A DNA stretch of 6,687 bases from Verrucomicrobiota bacterium (GTDB lineage: Bacteria; Verrucomicrobiota; Verrucomicrobiia; Chthoniobacterales; UBA10450), in the NCBI GenBank assembly GCA_003219115.1, contig QHPN01000033.1:1-6687 (forward strand), in the 5' to 3' direction. Position 1 is the first letter of the stretch. Each line of letters begins with the position of its first letter. The translations under genes and the position numbers were made by a program. This document shows, in pieces, positions 1 to 5,633 of the stretch. The notes below the pieces were generated by a model. That model saw only the letters and a list, made by a program, of their open reading frames with translations, made no database searches and was not told the origin of the DNA.

Positions 1-1
1 G

Positions 2-142
2 AGCAGCGAATTTTCCGTCCCGGCGGACTATGCAGAAATAAAAATGCCCGACATTTTCGGCGGGAAAAACGCGCCGGATAATCCGGCGGAGAGAGTGCCG
101 GCATCGCCGCGAGTCGTGCCCATGCCGTCCGCCACTCCGTAA
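2..142 (+). CDS. 3' end of an upstream gene, possibly DUF4412-like (partial)
   Basis: An open frame enters from the left edge and ends at TAA 140-142. The visible 46 residues contain a stretch FSVPADYAEIKMPDIFGG followed by a Pro/Ala/Ser-rich tail ending in PMPSATP. The pattern 'F.VP..Y..I.MP' resembles the C-terminus of DUF4412 proteins, exported or lipoprotein-type proteins of unknown function. That family call rests on a short motif and is tentative. The gene ends 14 bp before the GTG of the Maf gene on the same strand, so the two may be cotranscribed. The N-terminus, and with it any signal peptide, lies outside the window. Confidence 0.5.
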   Translation, partial: SSEFSVPADYAEIKMPDIFGGKNAPDNPAERVPASPRVVPMPSATP

Positions 143-156
143 TTAGGGCGCCGGTA

Positions 157-741
157 GTGGCGTTGCCATTTATTCTCGCGTCGAACTCGCCGCGCCGTCA
201 CGCGCTCCTGGCGGAGGCAGGCTATAAGTTCGAGGTAGTTGGGCCGCCAATCAGCGAACTGGCGGTTGCGCAGTTGTCCTTGCGCGAGCTGACAATTGCA
301 AACGCGACGCGCAAGGCAATGGCCGTAGCCCGCATCCACCGGGGTAGAGTAGTGCTCGCAGCTGATACGCTCGTCGCGATGGAAGGGGAGATCATTGGCA
401 AGCCCCGTGACTTAAATCATGCGCGAATGATTCTGCGGCGGTTAAGCGGACGAACACACGACGTCTGCACGGCGGTTTACATCGTCGGTCCGCGAGCAAG
501 AATTAGTTTCGCCGAAATTTCGCAGGTTCGTTTTCGCAAGCTCACTGAGAGCGCTATCACCAAGTATTTCAAGGTGGTGAATCCAGTCGATAAGGCCGGT
601 GCTTATGCCGCGCAGGGTGCGGGCGGAAGTATTATCGCAGCGGTCAAAGGATCGGTGACGAACGTGATTGGTCTGCCAATGGAGCGCACTAAGAATGCCC
701 TTGCGCAAGTTGATATCCGGCCGCTTAGCGGGTCTCGATGA
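157..741 (+). CDS. maf: Maf family nucleoside triphosphate pyrophosphatase
   Basis: Cytoplasmic house-cleaning enzyme of the Maf/HAM1 fold that hydrolyses non-canonical or excess NTPs (typically dTTP, UTP or modified bases) to the monophosphate and pyrophosphate. All family blocks are present: the N-terminal ASNSPRR (residues 8-14), AADTLV with the catalytic Asp70, GKP (81-83), the R-LSGRTHDVCTAV segment (95-107) and DKAGAYAAQG (145-154) followed by NVIGLP (169-174). Length 194 aa is normal. Gln153 together with Arg13 and Lys82 looks closer to the YhdE (dTTP/UTP) type than to the YceF (7-methyl-GTP) type, but this is an inference. The GTG at 157 is the only usual start codon between the in-frame stop at 79-81 and the SPRR motif; a weak AGGG lies 8 bp upstream. 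The last 17 bp overlap the convergent DUF2127 gene, leaving no room for a terminator between them. Confidence 0.95.
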   Translation: MALPFILASNSPRRHALLAEAGYKFEVVGPPISELAVAQLSLRELTIANATRKAMAVARIHRGRVVLAADTLVAMEGEIIGKPRDLNHARMILRRLSGRTHDVCTAVYIVGPRARISFAEISQVRFRKLTESAITKYFKVVNPVDKAGAYAAQGAGGSIIAAVKGSVTNVIGLPMERTKNALAQVDIRPLSGSR

Positions 742-1264
742 CAACTTTCCGGGGCTGGGTTGGAGCTTGCGCCGGTTCACGTTTCAATACCCGATAAAGA
801 AACCAGACAATGAAACAGTTGGCGGCGAGAATAATACCAGCGGTAATGCTCGGACGATGAAAAATGTGGCGCAGTTCGAGCGGAATAAATGCCGCGGTGG
901 CAAAGACCATGAGGAATTCGGCCCACCGCTTTTGCAGATACACGCCGATCCCTTCGGTGAACAACACCGCAGAATAGAAGAGGCTGAGAAACGCGGTGGC
1001 GCGAAAAACCCCACCGCCCGCGAGAATGTCCTGGAGGCGATTGAGCAAATAGTGCACGACCTTGCTGTGCTTGAGCAAAATCTCGTCGGCTACCCAATCA
1101 GAAAGGTTATCCATCCAAACCGCCCGCGAATTCAAAAAAAGAATCGAGACGCCGAGAACGAGAAGCAGAAGGCCTTTCGCGATCTTGAAAAGGGCGATCA
1201 GCTTGAGATAGCGAACGCGGTTTTTCGGCCGCAGAATTTTGAGATCAGCTGTCTGGTGAGACAC
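725..1264 (-). CDS. DUF2127 family integral membrane protein
   Basis: Predicted inner-membrane protein of unknown function. The N-terminal block RVRYLKLIALFKIAKGLLLL is the characteristic opening of DUF2127 proteins. Four hydrophobic segments are visible, counted from the GTG start: about residues 22-43, 88-109, 114-133 and 140-160, followed by a basic tail. Start choice: the open frame can begin with TTG at 1321, but that start overlaps the preceding VOC gene by 34 bp and has GGAG only 2 bp in front of it. GTG at 1264 leaves a 23-bp gap, has a GGGG run 11 bp upstream and gives 179 aa, so I prefer it. It is the last gene of the minus-strand cluster and overlaps the 3' end of maf tail to tail by 17 bp. 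Its role cannot be deduced from the neighbours. Confidence 0.85.
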   Translation of the reverse strand: MSHQTADLKILRPKNRVRYLKLIALFKIAKGLLLLVLGVSILFLNSRAVWMDNLSDWVADEILLKHSKVVHYLLNRLQDILAGGGVFRATAFLSLFYSAVLFTEGIGVYLQKRWAEFLMVFATAAFIPLELRHIFHRPSITAGIILAANCFIVWFLYRVLKREPAQAPTQPRKVVIETR

Positions 1265-1287
1265 TCGTAATATTGCCCCGATCTGCG

Positions 1288-1713
1288 TCAGTCCGCAACG
1301 ATTGTGCTTCCGCGACAGCAAATCTCCAGTTTATTCCCATCGGGATCTTCAAAGAAGAATGCATAATAACCTGCACTGTATTCCGGCCAGATTTGAGGGC
1401 CTTCCAGGTTTCGGCCGCCGGCTTGACGGACAACTTTAGCGACGCGATCGACTTGCTCGCGCGTCTCCGCCCAAAATGCGATTCGCGTATTATTCGGGCG
1501 ATGATTTGCGTCTTCGGTGAAGCCAAAGAATTCCGAGGGTTCGCCGGCGCCGTCTTTTTCAAACGCACCCCACTCTTCCGCGCTTTTATCGAGAGCAAAT
1601 CCAATTGCCGGCAGGATTTTGGCGAAAAATTCCTGCGCCTGCGCCCGGTTCCGGACACGCAGATCGATATGATCAAAGAGACGTCGTTGCAAAGCTGGCC
1701 GTTGGTGGCGCAA
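1288..1713 (-). CDS. VOC superfamily (glyoxalase/bleomycin-resistance/dioxygenase fold) protein
   Basis: Single-module vicinal-oxygen-chelate protein of 141 aa; such proteins usually work as dimers and bind a divalent metal. Seen: FDHIDLRV (residues 13-20, with His15 as first ligand), LPAIGFA (34-40), TRIAF (76-80), GPQIWPEYSAGYYAFFFEDP (105-124) and GNKLEI with Glu130. This matches the common PEY-GYYA-F-DPDGN subgroup of VOC proteins, whose substrates are mostly unknown. The position usually filled by a second metal-binding His is Arg77, so metal binding may be altered or lost. The start is TTG at 1713, directly after an in-frame TAA at 1714-1716; GGTGGCGG just upstream can serve as ribosome binding site. 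TTG codon 8 is an alternative start. It lies 26 bp downstream of the peroxiredoxin gene on the same strand. Confidence 0.88.
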   Translation of the reverse strand: MRHQRPALQRRLFDHIDLRVRNRAQAQEFFAKILPAIGFALDKSAEEWGAFEKDGAGEPSEFFGFTEDANHRPNNTRIAFWAETREQVDRVAKVVRQAGGRNLEGPQIWPEYSAGYYAFFFEDPDGNKLEICCRGSTIVAD

Positions 1714-1739
1714 TTACCGCCACCATGTTCGAGCAGTCG

Positions 1740-2261
1740 TTAACTCTTCTTTAATTCCGCCAGAGCTTGGAGCACTTCCTCGCTGTGGGTTTGCGGTTTT
1801 ACCCCGGTGAATACCTTTGCGATTTTGCCTTCCGGGTTGATGATGAAAGTATTGCGCGCGGACATCTTCTTCCCGTCGTAGTCCTTTAACGAGCCATAAG
1901 CTTCGGATACTTTGGTATCGGTATCCGCCAATAGTCTAAAGTTTAAGCCTTCCTTCGCACAGAATTGTTTGTGCGACTCGGCATTGTCCACACTGACGCC
2001 GAGGATAATGGCACTCGCATTCTGGTATTTGGCGAGGTCGCGCTGGAAGTTCTGTGCTTCCAAAGTACAGCCACTGGTGAAGTCCTTCGGATAAAAGTAA
2101 AGCACGACCCATTTACCCTTGTAATCGTTCAAACTAACCGGTCCCCCTTCATTTGAAGTAAGATTAACTGCGGGTGCTTGTGCGCCGACTTGAGGTGTAG
2201 TTTGTGCCATGGCGAATGATGCTGCTGCTAAAATAATAGTAGTTAGTATGGTTACCTTCAT
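1740..2261 (-). CDS. Exported peroxiredoxin, PrxQ/BCP type (AhpC/TSA fold)
   Basis: Thiol peroxidase predicted to reduce H2O2 and organic peroxides outside the cytoplasm. Residues 1-19 form a signal peptide: Lys2, a hydrophobic core, then a likely cleavage after AMA before Gln20. The mature part has the thioredoxin-fold peroxiredoxin order: GAQAPAVNL (26-34), WVVLYFYPKDFTSGCTLEA (51-69) with peroxidatic Cys65, GVSVD (88-92), LLADTD (110-115) and RNTFIINPEGKI (136-147). The usual TPGCT is TSGCT here. There is no Cys five residues after Cys65 as in E. coli Bcp; the only other Cys is Cys101 in HKQFCAKEGL, 36 residues downstream, the position of the resolving Cys in the Cys47/Cys83 PrxQ of Xylella fastidiosa. 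The enzyme is thus probably an intramolecular-disulfide PrxQ that needs an extracytoplasmic thiol reductant. ATG at 2261 follows the CADD stop codon by 2 bp, suggesting translational coupling. Confidence 0.93.
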   Translation of the reverse strand: MKVTILTTIILAAASFAMAQTTPQVGAQAPAVNLTSNEGGPVSLNDYKGKWVVLYFYPKDFTSGCTLEAQNFQRDLAKYQNASAIILGVSVDNAESHKQFCAKEGLNFRLLADTDTKVSEAYGSLKDYDGKKMSARNTFIINPEGKIAKVFTGVKPQTHSEEVLQALAELKKS

Positions 2262-2263
2262 AA

Positions 2264-2950
2264 TTAGCGTTCGGTCAACTGTAGACTTGATTGTTCACAG
2301 ACTCCATCGAGTAAATTCCAGTAGGCGTCGAGTGCTTCCTCTGCCGCATTCATAATAATGCCGGGCGACGTGCCAGAATCGAGACAGCGCCGAATTGCGG
2401 ATCGTTCGGCTGCACGATGCTCCACGTCAGCGCTGGCGTGAACTGCAAAATAACTAAGAGCTTGAGGGCTGTGGATCCCGTAGCAGTCGCGGAGACCCCG
2501 CAATTTTTCCGCTGCTACTTCCGGTTGCTGAGATTCGTAGGCATAAAGCGCGGTCAGCCCGCTGGCAATGTCACGACTGGTTAAGCGGTCGAACGTCGCG
2601 ATCGTGTCGGCTGTTTTGGGAACAGGTTCGGCACATTTGACCGCTTGTCCCTCCTGGCCGGTCGCGGCCGCGAAATCGAGCCATAACTCCGGATGCGGCG
2701 CTGGATTCGTCAGCTCGTCGTCCAGATTTTGCTCGAGTGCAGATCTGATCACCGAATCGCTGGCGCAGTTAATCGCGTTTTTCAGATAACGAGGAAATGC
2801 TGCGACATGCGGGTAATAAACGCGGGAATAGGCGGCAAGCTGATCGGACGTCAATTCACCACGTTGCCAGGCACGGTAGAACGGGTGTTGCAAGATGGAT
2901 CGTTCGCGAATCAAATCGTGCAGGACGCGCAGGGCTTTTTCGGTTGTCAT
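2264..2950 (-). CDS. CADD-family protein (haem-oxygenase-like fold); candidate self-sacrificing p-aminobenzoate synthase
   Basis: 228-aa all-helical protein of the TENA/PqqC-like haem-oxygenase fold, CADD subgroup. Chlamydia trachomatis CADD (CT610) uses a dinuclear metal site and O2 to cleave one of its own tyrosines into p-aminobenzoate, with a lysine giving the amino group. Ligands seen here: Glu79 (NLDDEL), His86 (PHPELW), Glu139 (LYAYES), His171 (FAVHAS), Asp175 and His178 (ADVEHRA). Tyr25 in HPFY, Tyr41 and Lys149 in AAEKL are also present. Compared with the chlamydial residues as I recall them (Y27, Y43, E81, H88, E142, K152, H174, D178, H181), every position matches with an offset of 2 and then 3. 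The protein has no signal peptide and no membrane segment, so it is cytoplasmic. ATG 2950 has no clear Shine-Dalgarno. The gene is followed after 2 bp by the peroxiredoxin. No other folate gene lies nearby, so a role in folate synthesis is inferred from family and residues only. The alternative is another activity of the same fold. Confidence 0.88.
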   Translation of the reverse strand: MTTEKALRVLHDLIRERSILQHPFYRAWQRGELTSDQLAAYSRVYYPHVAAFPRYLKNAINCASDSVIRSALEQNLDDELTNPAPHPELWLDFAAATGQEGQAVKCAEPVPKTADTIATFDRLTSRDIASGLTALYAYESQQPEVAAEKLRGLRDCYGIHSPQALSYFAVHASADVEHRAAERSAIRRCLDSGTSPGIIMNAAEEALDAYWNLLDGVCEQSSLQLTER

Positions 2951-2992
2951 ACCGTTTTAATGCTTCGGCGGTCCTTCCCTGAACGCAAGGGC

Positions 2993-3020
2993 AAAAAATC
3001 TGTGTCGCTTTCTAAGCGAC
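2993..3020 (-). terminator. Intrinsic-terminator-like hairpin across the glycosyltransferase stop codon
   Basis: A perfect 7-bp stem (GTCGCTT at 3004-3010 pairing with AAGCGAC at 3014-3020) has a 3-nt loop. Read on the minus strand it is followed after five bases (ACAGA) by six T residues (2998-2993). The TAG stop of the glycosyltransferase (3014-3012) lies at the loop. This fits a Rho-independent terminator for that gene, although the stem is short and the T tract is slightly displaced, so read-through into the CADD gene is likely. Confidence 0.5.
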
Positions 3021-4220
3021 CCAGTTCCACTGCGAGTGCATCACCATGAATAGCGCCGCCAGCATGCTGGAAAGAATGCAGTAGCCGAGGTGAAACCCGC
3101 GGCTATGAATTCCGATGAGTGCGAGAACGAGAAAAAGGGGGAACATCACGAGGTCAAACCGCGGAATCGAGCCATACATACCCCAACAGGAAAAGAAGAG
3201 GGCTCCTGTCCAAATATAGAAGCTATAGGAGAGACGCAGTTGTCTGATGCCGAAGATCCCAGCGGCTGGCAGTAACAAAAGAAAGCAAAAATCGAGTTTG
3301 TCGTGATGTTCCACGCTCAGGACCGGGGCATGTCGAAACAGCCAGGCCACGGGATACCAAGGCCACATCAGGCGGCGGCCCCAGGCATTTTGGAGATCGA
3401 ACATAATGCTCCAGCTGCCGAGGTTCAGCTTTAAGAAAAGCACGAAGACGAAAAGTGCGGCCGGAATGAGCGCGAACGCGGTTGCATTCCATCTCACCTG
3501 TTGCAGCCTGAAGTTTCGCTGGGCGAGATATTCAATCAATAAAGGAAGAAGAACGATGATTCCTTGCGATCGTGTCAGGGTTACGAGAGCAGTGAGAATA
3601 CAAGCTGTCAGCCAATGATTCCTCCGCGCGTAGTAGAATACGCCGACAGTGAGTGCCAGAAACAATGATTCACTATAAACGGAAGAAAGGAAGAAAGTAG
3701 TAGGAAAGATTAAGAGATAGATAATCGCCCGAGATACCGTCTCTTGATCAAAGTCGATGGCCAAAAGAGAGCGGAAGTAACCAAGACCAACAAGCAAGGC
3801 TACGTTCGAAAGAACGATTCCGGTTAGTGACCACCAATAGTCATTCTCGGGCAGGAAAAGTAGGGCATGAGTAGCTCGAATTAATAATGGATAGAACGGG
3901 AAAAAGGCGGCGTTGCTCGGCATTCCGGGTTGATAGTGATAACCATCGCGCGCGACCTCGACATACCAACCGGCGTCCCAGCGCGATAACATATTTACCC
4001 ACGGATGAGTAGTAGCCGAAACGTGGTTCGCCACTGCGTGTCTGTTGCCGTCGGCACCAATTTCCCAGGCCGACGGAAAGGCGATGGGAAGCGGAACTAA
4101 AGAAAAGCCTAACCGTGCAACCACCAGGAGTGCCAGCCGAGTAATCAGAAAAGGAATTATAACGTCGCGCGCGAACCAACCCGGTATCTTCGAAAAGGCA
4201 AAACTAATTCGCGTTTTCAA
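3012..4220 (-). CDS. PIG-V/Gpi18-like GT-C glycosyltransferase (mannosyltransferase family), membrane protein
   Basis: 402-aa polytopic membrane protein resembling bacterial Gpi18-like mannosyltransferases (COG5542/PIG-V). GT-C enzymes take sugars from polyprenyl-phosphate donors on the outer face of the membrane. Seen: a first membrane helix at about 20-45, then an extracytoplasmic loop with RWDAGWYVEVARDGY (80-94) holding the acidic Asp82 typical of GT-C loop 1, FFPFYPLL (106-113), FPTTFFLSSVYSESLFL (172-188), TRSQG (216-220) and a series of further hydrophobic helices to the C-terminus. Sugar and acceptor cannot be told. The start is TTG at 4220, the first start codon after the in-frame TGA (4232-4230); no Shine-Dalgarno is visible, and the next in-frame start lies inside the first helix. 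A weak promoter-like pair TTGTCC (4255-4250) and GATTAT (4231-4226), 18 bp apart on the minus strand, would start the transcript almost at the TTG. The gene begins 16 bp from the divergent DUF488 gene. Confidence 0.85.
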   Translation of the reverse strand: MKTRISFAFSKIPGWFARDVIIPFLITRLALLVVARLGFSLVPLPIAFPSAWEIGADGNRHAVANHVSATTHPWVNMLSRWDAGWYVEVARDGYHYQPGMPSNAAFFPFYPLLIRATHALLFLPENDYWWSLTGIVLSNVALLVGLGYFRSLLAIDFDQETVSRAIIYLLIFPTTFFLSSVYSESLFLALTVGVFYYARRNHWLTACILTALVTLTRSQGIIVLLPLLIEYLAQRNFRLQQVRWNATAFALIPAALFVFVLFLKLNLGSWSIMFDLQNAWGRRLMWPWYPVAWLFRHAPVLSVEHHDKLDFCFLLLLPAAGIFGIRQLRLSYSFYIWTGALFFSCWGMYGSIPRFDLVMFPLFLVLALIGIHSRGFHLGYCILSSMLAALFMVMHSQWNWVA

Positions 4221-4236
4221 ACGGAATAATCAAAAG

Positions 4237-4773
4237 ATGATGAGGATTTGGACAATCGGACATTCCACGCGAACAATCGAGGAGTTTATCGGGGCCTTGC
4301 AGGCACACGGAATCAAACTAGTTGCCGATGTCCGGCTTTTACCGGGTTCCAAGCGTTATCCACAATTTAACAAGGAAATGCTGGCGAAATCCTTAACCGA
4401 CGCCGGCATTGCTTACGAGCATTTCCCGGAACTGGGTGGCCGGCGAAGGCCGCGCAAGGATTCCCGCAACACTGCTTGGCGAAACGATGCCTTTCGCGGT
4501 TACGCTGACCACATGGAGACAACGGAATTTGTCGCGGGAATAGCGCGCCTGAAGGAAGCGACAGAGAAGCGGGGTGCGGTGGCGATCATGTGTGCAGAAG
4601 CCGTCTGGTGGAAATGCCATCGCAGCCTGATTGCCGATTATTTGAAGACGCAAGGGACCGAAGTCATTCATATTATCAGTGCAAACAAAACTGAGCCACA
4701 TCCCTTTACTTCGGCAGCGAGAATTGTGAATGGAAAGCTCAGTTACGCTAACGAACTGCCGGAACTGCTGTAG
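4237..4773 (+). CDS. DUF488 domain-containing protein
   Basis: Cytoplasmic protein of 178 aa in the DUF488 family, function unknown. All family blocks are present: IWTIGHS (4-10), ADVRLLPGSKRYPQFN (30-45), IAYEHFPELGGRR (58-70) and the Cys-containing block IMCAEAVWWKCHRSLIADYL (117-136) with Cys119, Glu121 and the CHR triad 127-129. The conserved Cys, His and Arg residues suggest a catalytic or metal- or anion-binding site, but no activity is established that I can name. The open frame continues upstream to an ATG at 4045, but that part is antisense to the glycosyltransferase and lacks family similarity; ATG 4237 (or the next codon, 4240) puts the TIGHS motif at the usual distance from the start. 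Only AAAAG precedes it, so the ribosome binding site is poor. The last 26 bp overlap the convergent lipase gene. Confidence 0.92.
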   Translation: MMRIWTIGHSTRTIEEFIGALQAHGIKLVADVRLLPGSKRYPQFNKEMLAKSLTDAGIAYEHFPELGGRRRPRKDSRNTAWRNDAFRGYADHMETTEFVAGIARLKEATEKRGAVAIMCAEAVWWKCHRSLIADYLKTQGTEVIHIISANKTEPHPFTSAARIVNGKLSYANELPELL

Positions 4774-5497
4774 TGGCGGCCGTGTCGGCCGCAATTTGGA
4801 TCCCACCTCTAATTGGCTGCGAGAGCGCCTTGGCAATTTCATCCAGTGGTCTTTTTTGCAAAATCATCAGAGGGTGAGCGAATGCCGGGATTTCCATGTT
4901 CCTTCCAACCGGCATGCGTGAACTTTTGGCCGGGAGAATAACCAGATCCCACGGCGTCCAAAATGAGATGACATTTACATCGCGCAGTGCCGAACAATCA
5001 CGGTTGAGCTTTTGCAAAAAGGGGCTGCCCGGACGCATCTCCCGGCAGGCCACGCGGCCATTCAGAAATGCGAGCAGAGTGCCGTTATTGGGTGTTGAGA
5101 TGGTAACGAGACGGTCGATTCGGGAATTACCGCCGAGAATCTGGACGTAGTAACGACAAACCAATCCACCCATGCTGAAACCAACGAGATCGAACCTTTC
5201 GTTGGGCGGGAAATGGTCTTGAACATAATCGTCTAAATGCAGCGATAACGCCTCCAGACTCATTCTGCCGTCGCCGTCCTGAAGATCAATAGCCACGCTC
5301 TCACGACCGTCTCGCGCCAGCCGTTGCTGAAGGATTCGCATGGAGGCGGCAGAATCTCCAATTCCGTGAACGAGCAAAACGCGATTTTGCGTAGTCTTCG
5401 GCTCGGTCGGAAACGCCATGACATTTGCCCGATTCGGCTCGATGGAAATGCCGGTCGCGCACGCAGCCCAGATGCGGTACGAAATATTGTGCATCAT
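4748..5497 (-). CDS. Alpha/beta-hydrolase, esterase/lipase family
   Basis: 249-aa serine hydrolase resembling bacterial triacylglycerol-lipase/PGAP1-like esterases. Seen: VLLVHGIGDS (40-49) with the oxyanion-hole HG, the nucleophile elbow LVGFSMGGLV (104-113) with Ser108, VTISTPNNGT (131-140), CREMRPGSPFLQKLN (151-165), then FWTPWDLVILPAKSS (179-193) with the likely acid Asp184 and FAHPLM (206-211) with the likely base His208. A complete Ser-Asp-His triad is therefore present. The substrate is unknown. Start: ATG-ATG at 5497/5494 has GGTGGAGAG 12 bp upstream; an internal ATG at 5419 (residue 27) would remove a poorly conserved leader and is a real alternative. There is no clear signal peptide. 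The family core ends near residue 227; the last 22 residues (PIRGGIQIAA...) are encoded across the hairpin at 4776-4792 and into the DUF488 gene and look like an extension. Confidence 0.9.
   Translation of the reverse strand: MMHNISYRIWAACATGISIEPNRANVMAFPTEPKTTQNRVLLVHGIGDSAASMRILQQRLARDGRESVAIDLQDGDGRMSLEALSLHLDDYVQDHFPPNERFDLVGFSMGGLVCRYYVQILGGNSRIDRLVTISTPNNGTLLAFLNGRVACREMRPGSPFLQKLNRDCSALRDVNVISFWTPWDLVILPAKSSRMPVGRNMEIPAFAHPLMILQKRPLDEIAKALSQPIRGGIQIAADTAATTAVPAVR
4776..4792. repeat. GC-rich perfect hairpin after the DUF488 stop codon (REP-like or terminator)
   Basis: GCGGCCG (4776-4782), loop TGT, then CGGCCGC (4786-4792) forms a perfect 7-bp stem two bases after the DUF488 TAG. Only three T residues follow, so it is not a classic intrinsic terminator in either direction. 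It may act as a bidirectional structure between two convergent genes, or be one copy of a dispersed palindromic repeat. Only one copy is seen in the window, so the repeat reading is an inference. Confidence 0.45.
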
Positions 5498-5633
5498 CGA
5501 CTATCAGCGCTCTCCACCGTCTCGAGGAATTGAAAAACCTTTTCGCAGTATTGATTCGATCCATCGACCAAATCGATGTTTATAACAGTAATATCGATTG
5601 AGTTGATCGTCCACACTGCGCCACAATGAGGAC
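5498..5633. promoter_or_regulatory. Divergent intergenic region between the lipase and the membrane protein
   Basis: This 136-bp stretch lies between two divergent genes and is the only room for their promoters. It is AT-richer than its surroundings and contains an inverted repeat AATCGAT (5571-5577) and ATCGATT (5593-5599) with a 15-bp spacer around TTTATAACAGTAAT, which could be an operator. TATAAC at 5581-5586 resembles a -10 box, but I find no -35 box at the proper spacing. GAGGA (5628-5632) sits only 1 bp before the GTG of the membrane protein. A 40-codon minus-strand frame (5616-5494) also lies here; see findings. Confidence 0.35.

Noticed and set aside
668..1270. 200-codon open frame on the plus strand
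   Set aside because: It is antisense to the DUF2127 gene, which has clear membrane helices and family similarity; the plus-strand product is highly charged and matches nothing I know.
1273..1743. 156-codon open frame on the plus strand
   Set aside because: Antisense shadow of the VOC gene, whose motifs are unmistakable.
2664..2673. CGCGGCCGCG palindrome, with a similar one near 5972
   Set aside because: Both lie inside coding sequence as Ala/Arg codons and have no loop or shared flanks, so chance in GC-rich codons is enough.
4045..4236. N-terminal extension of the DUF488 frame to ATG 4045
   Set aside because: These 64 codons are antisense to the glycosyltransferase N-terminus and precede a normal DUF488 start; no family member I know has such an extension.
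4393..4842. 149-codon minus-strand open frame
   Set aside because: Antisense to DUF488 with a basic, low-similarity product; the DUF488 frame explains the region.
5551..5586. TTGATT and TATAAC as a promoter for the membrane protein
   Set aside because: The spacing is 24 bp, too long for a sigma-70 promoter, and no better -35 box is visible.
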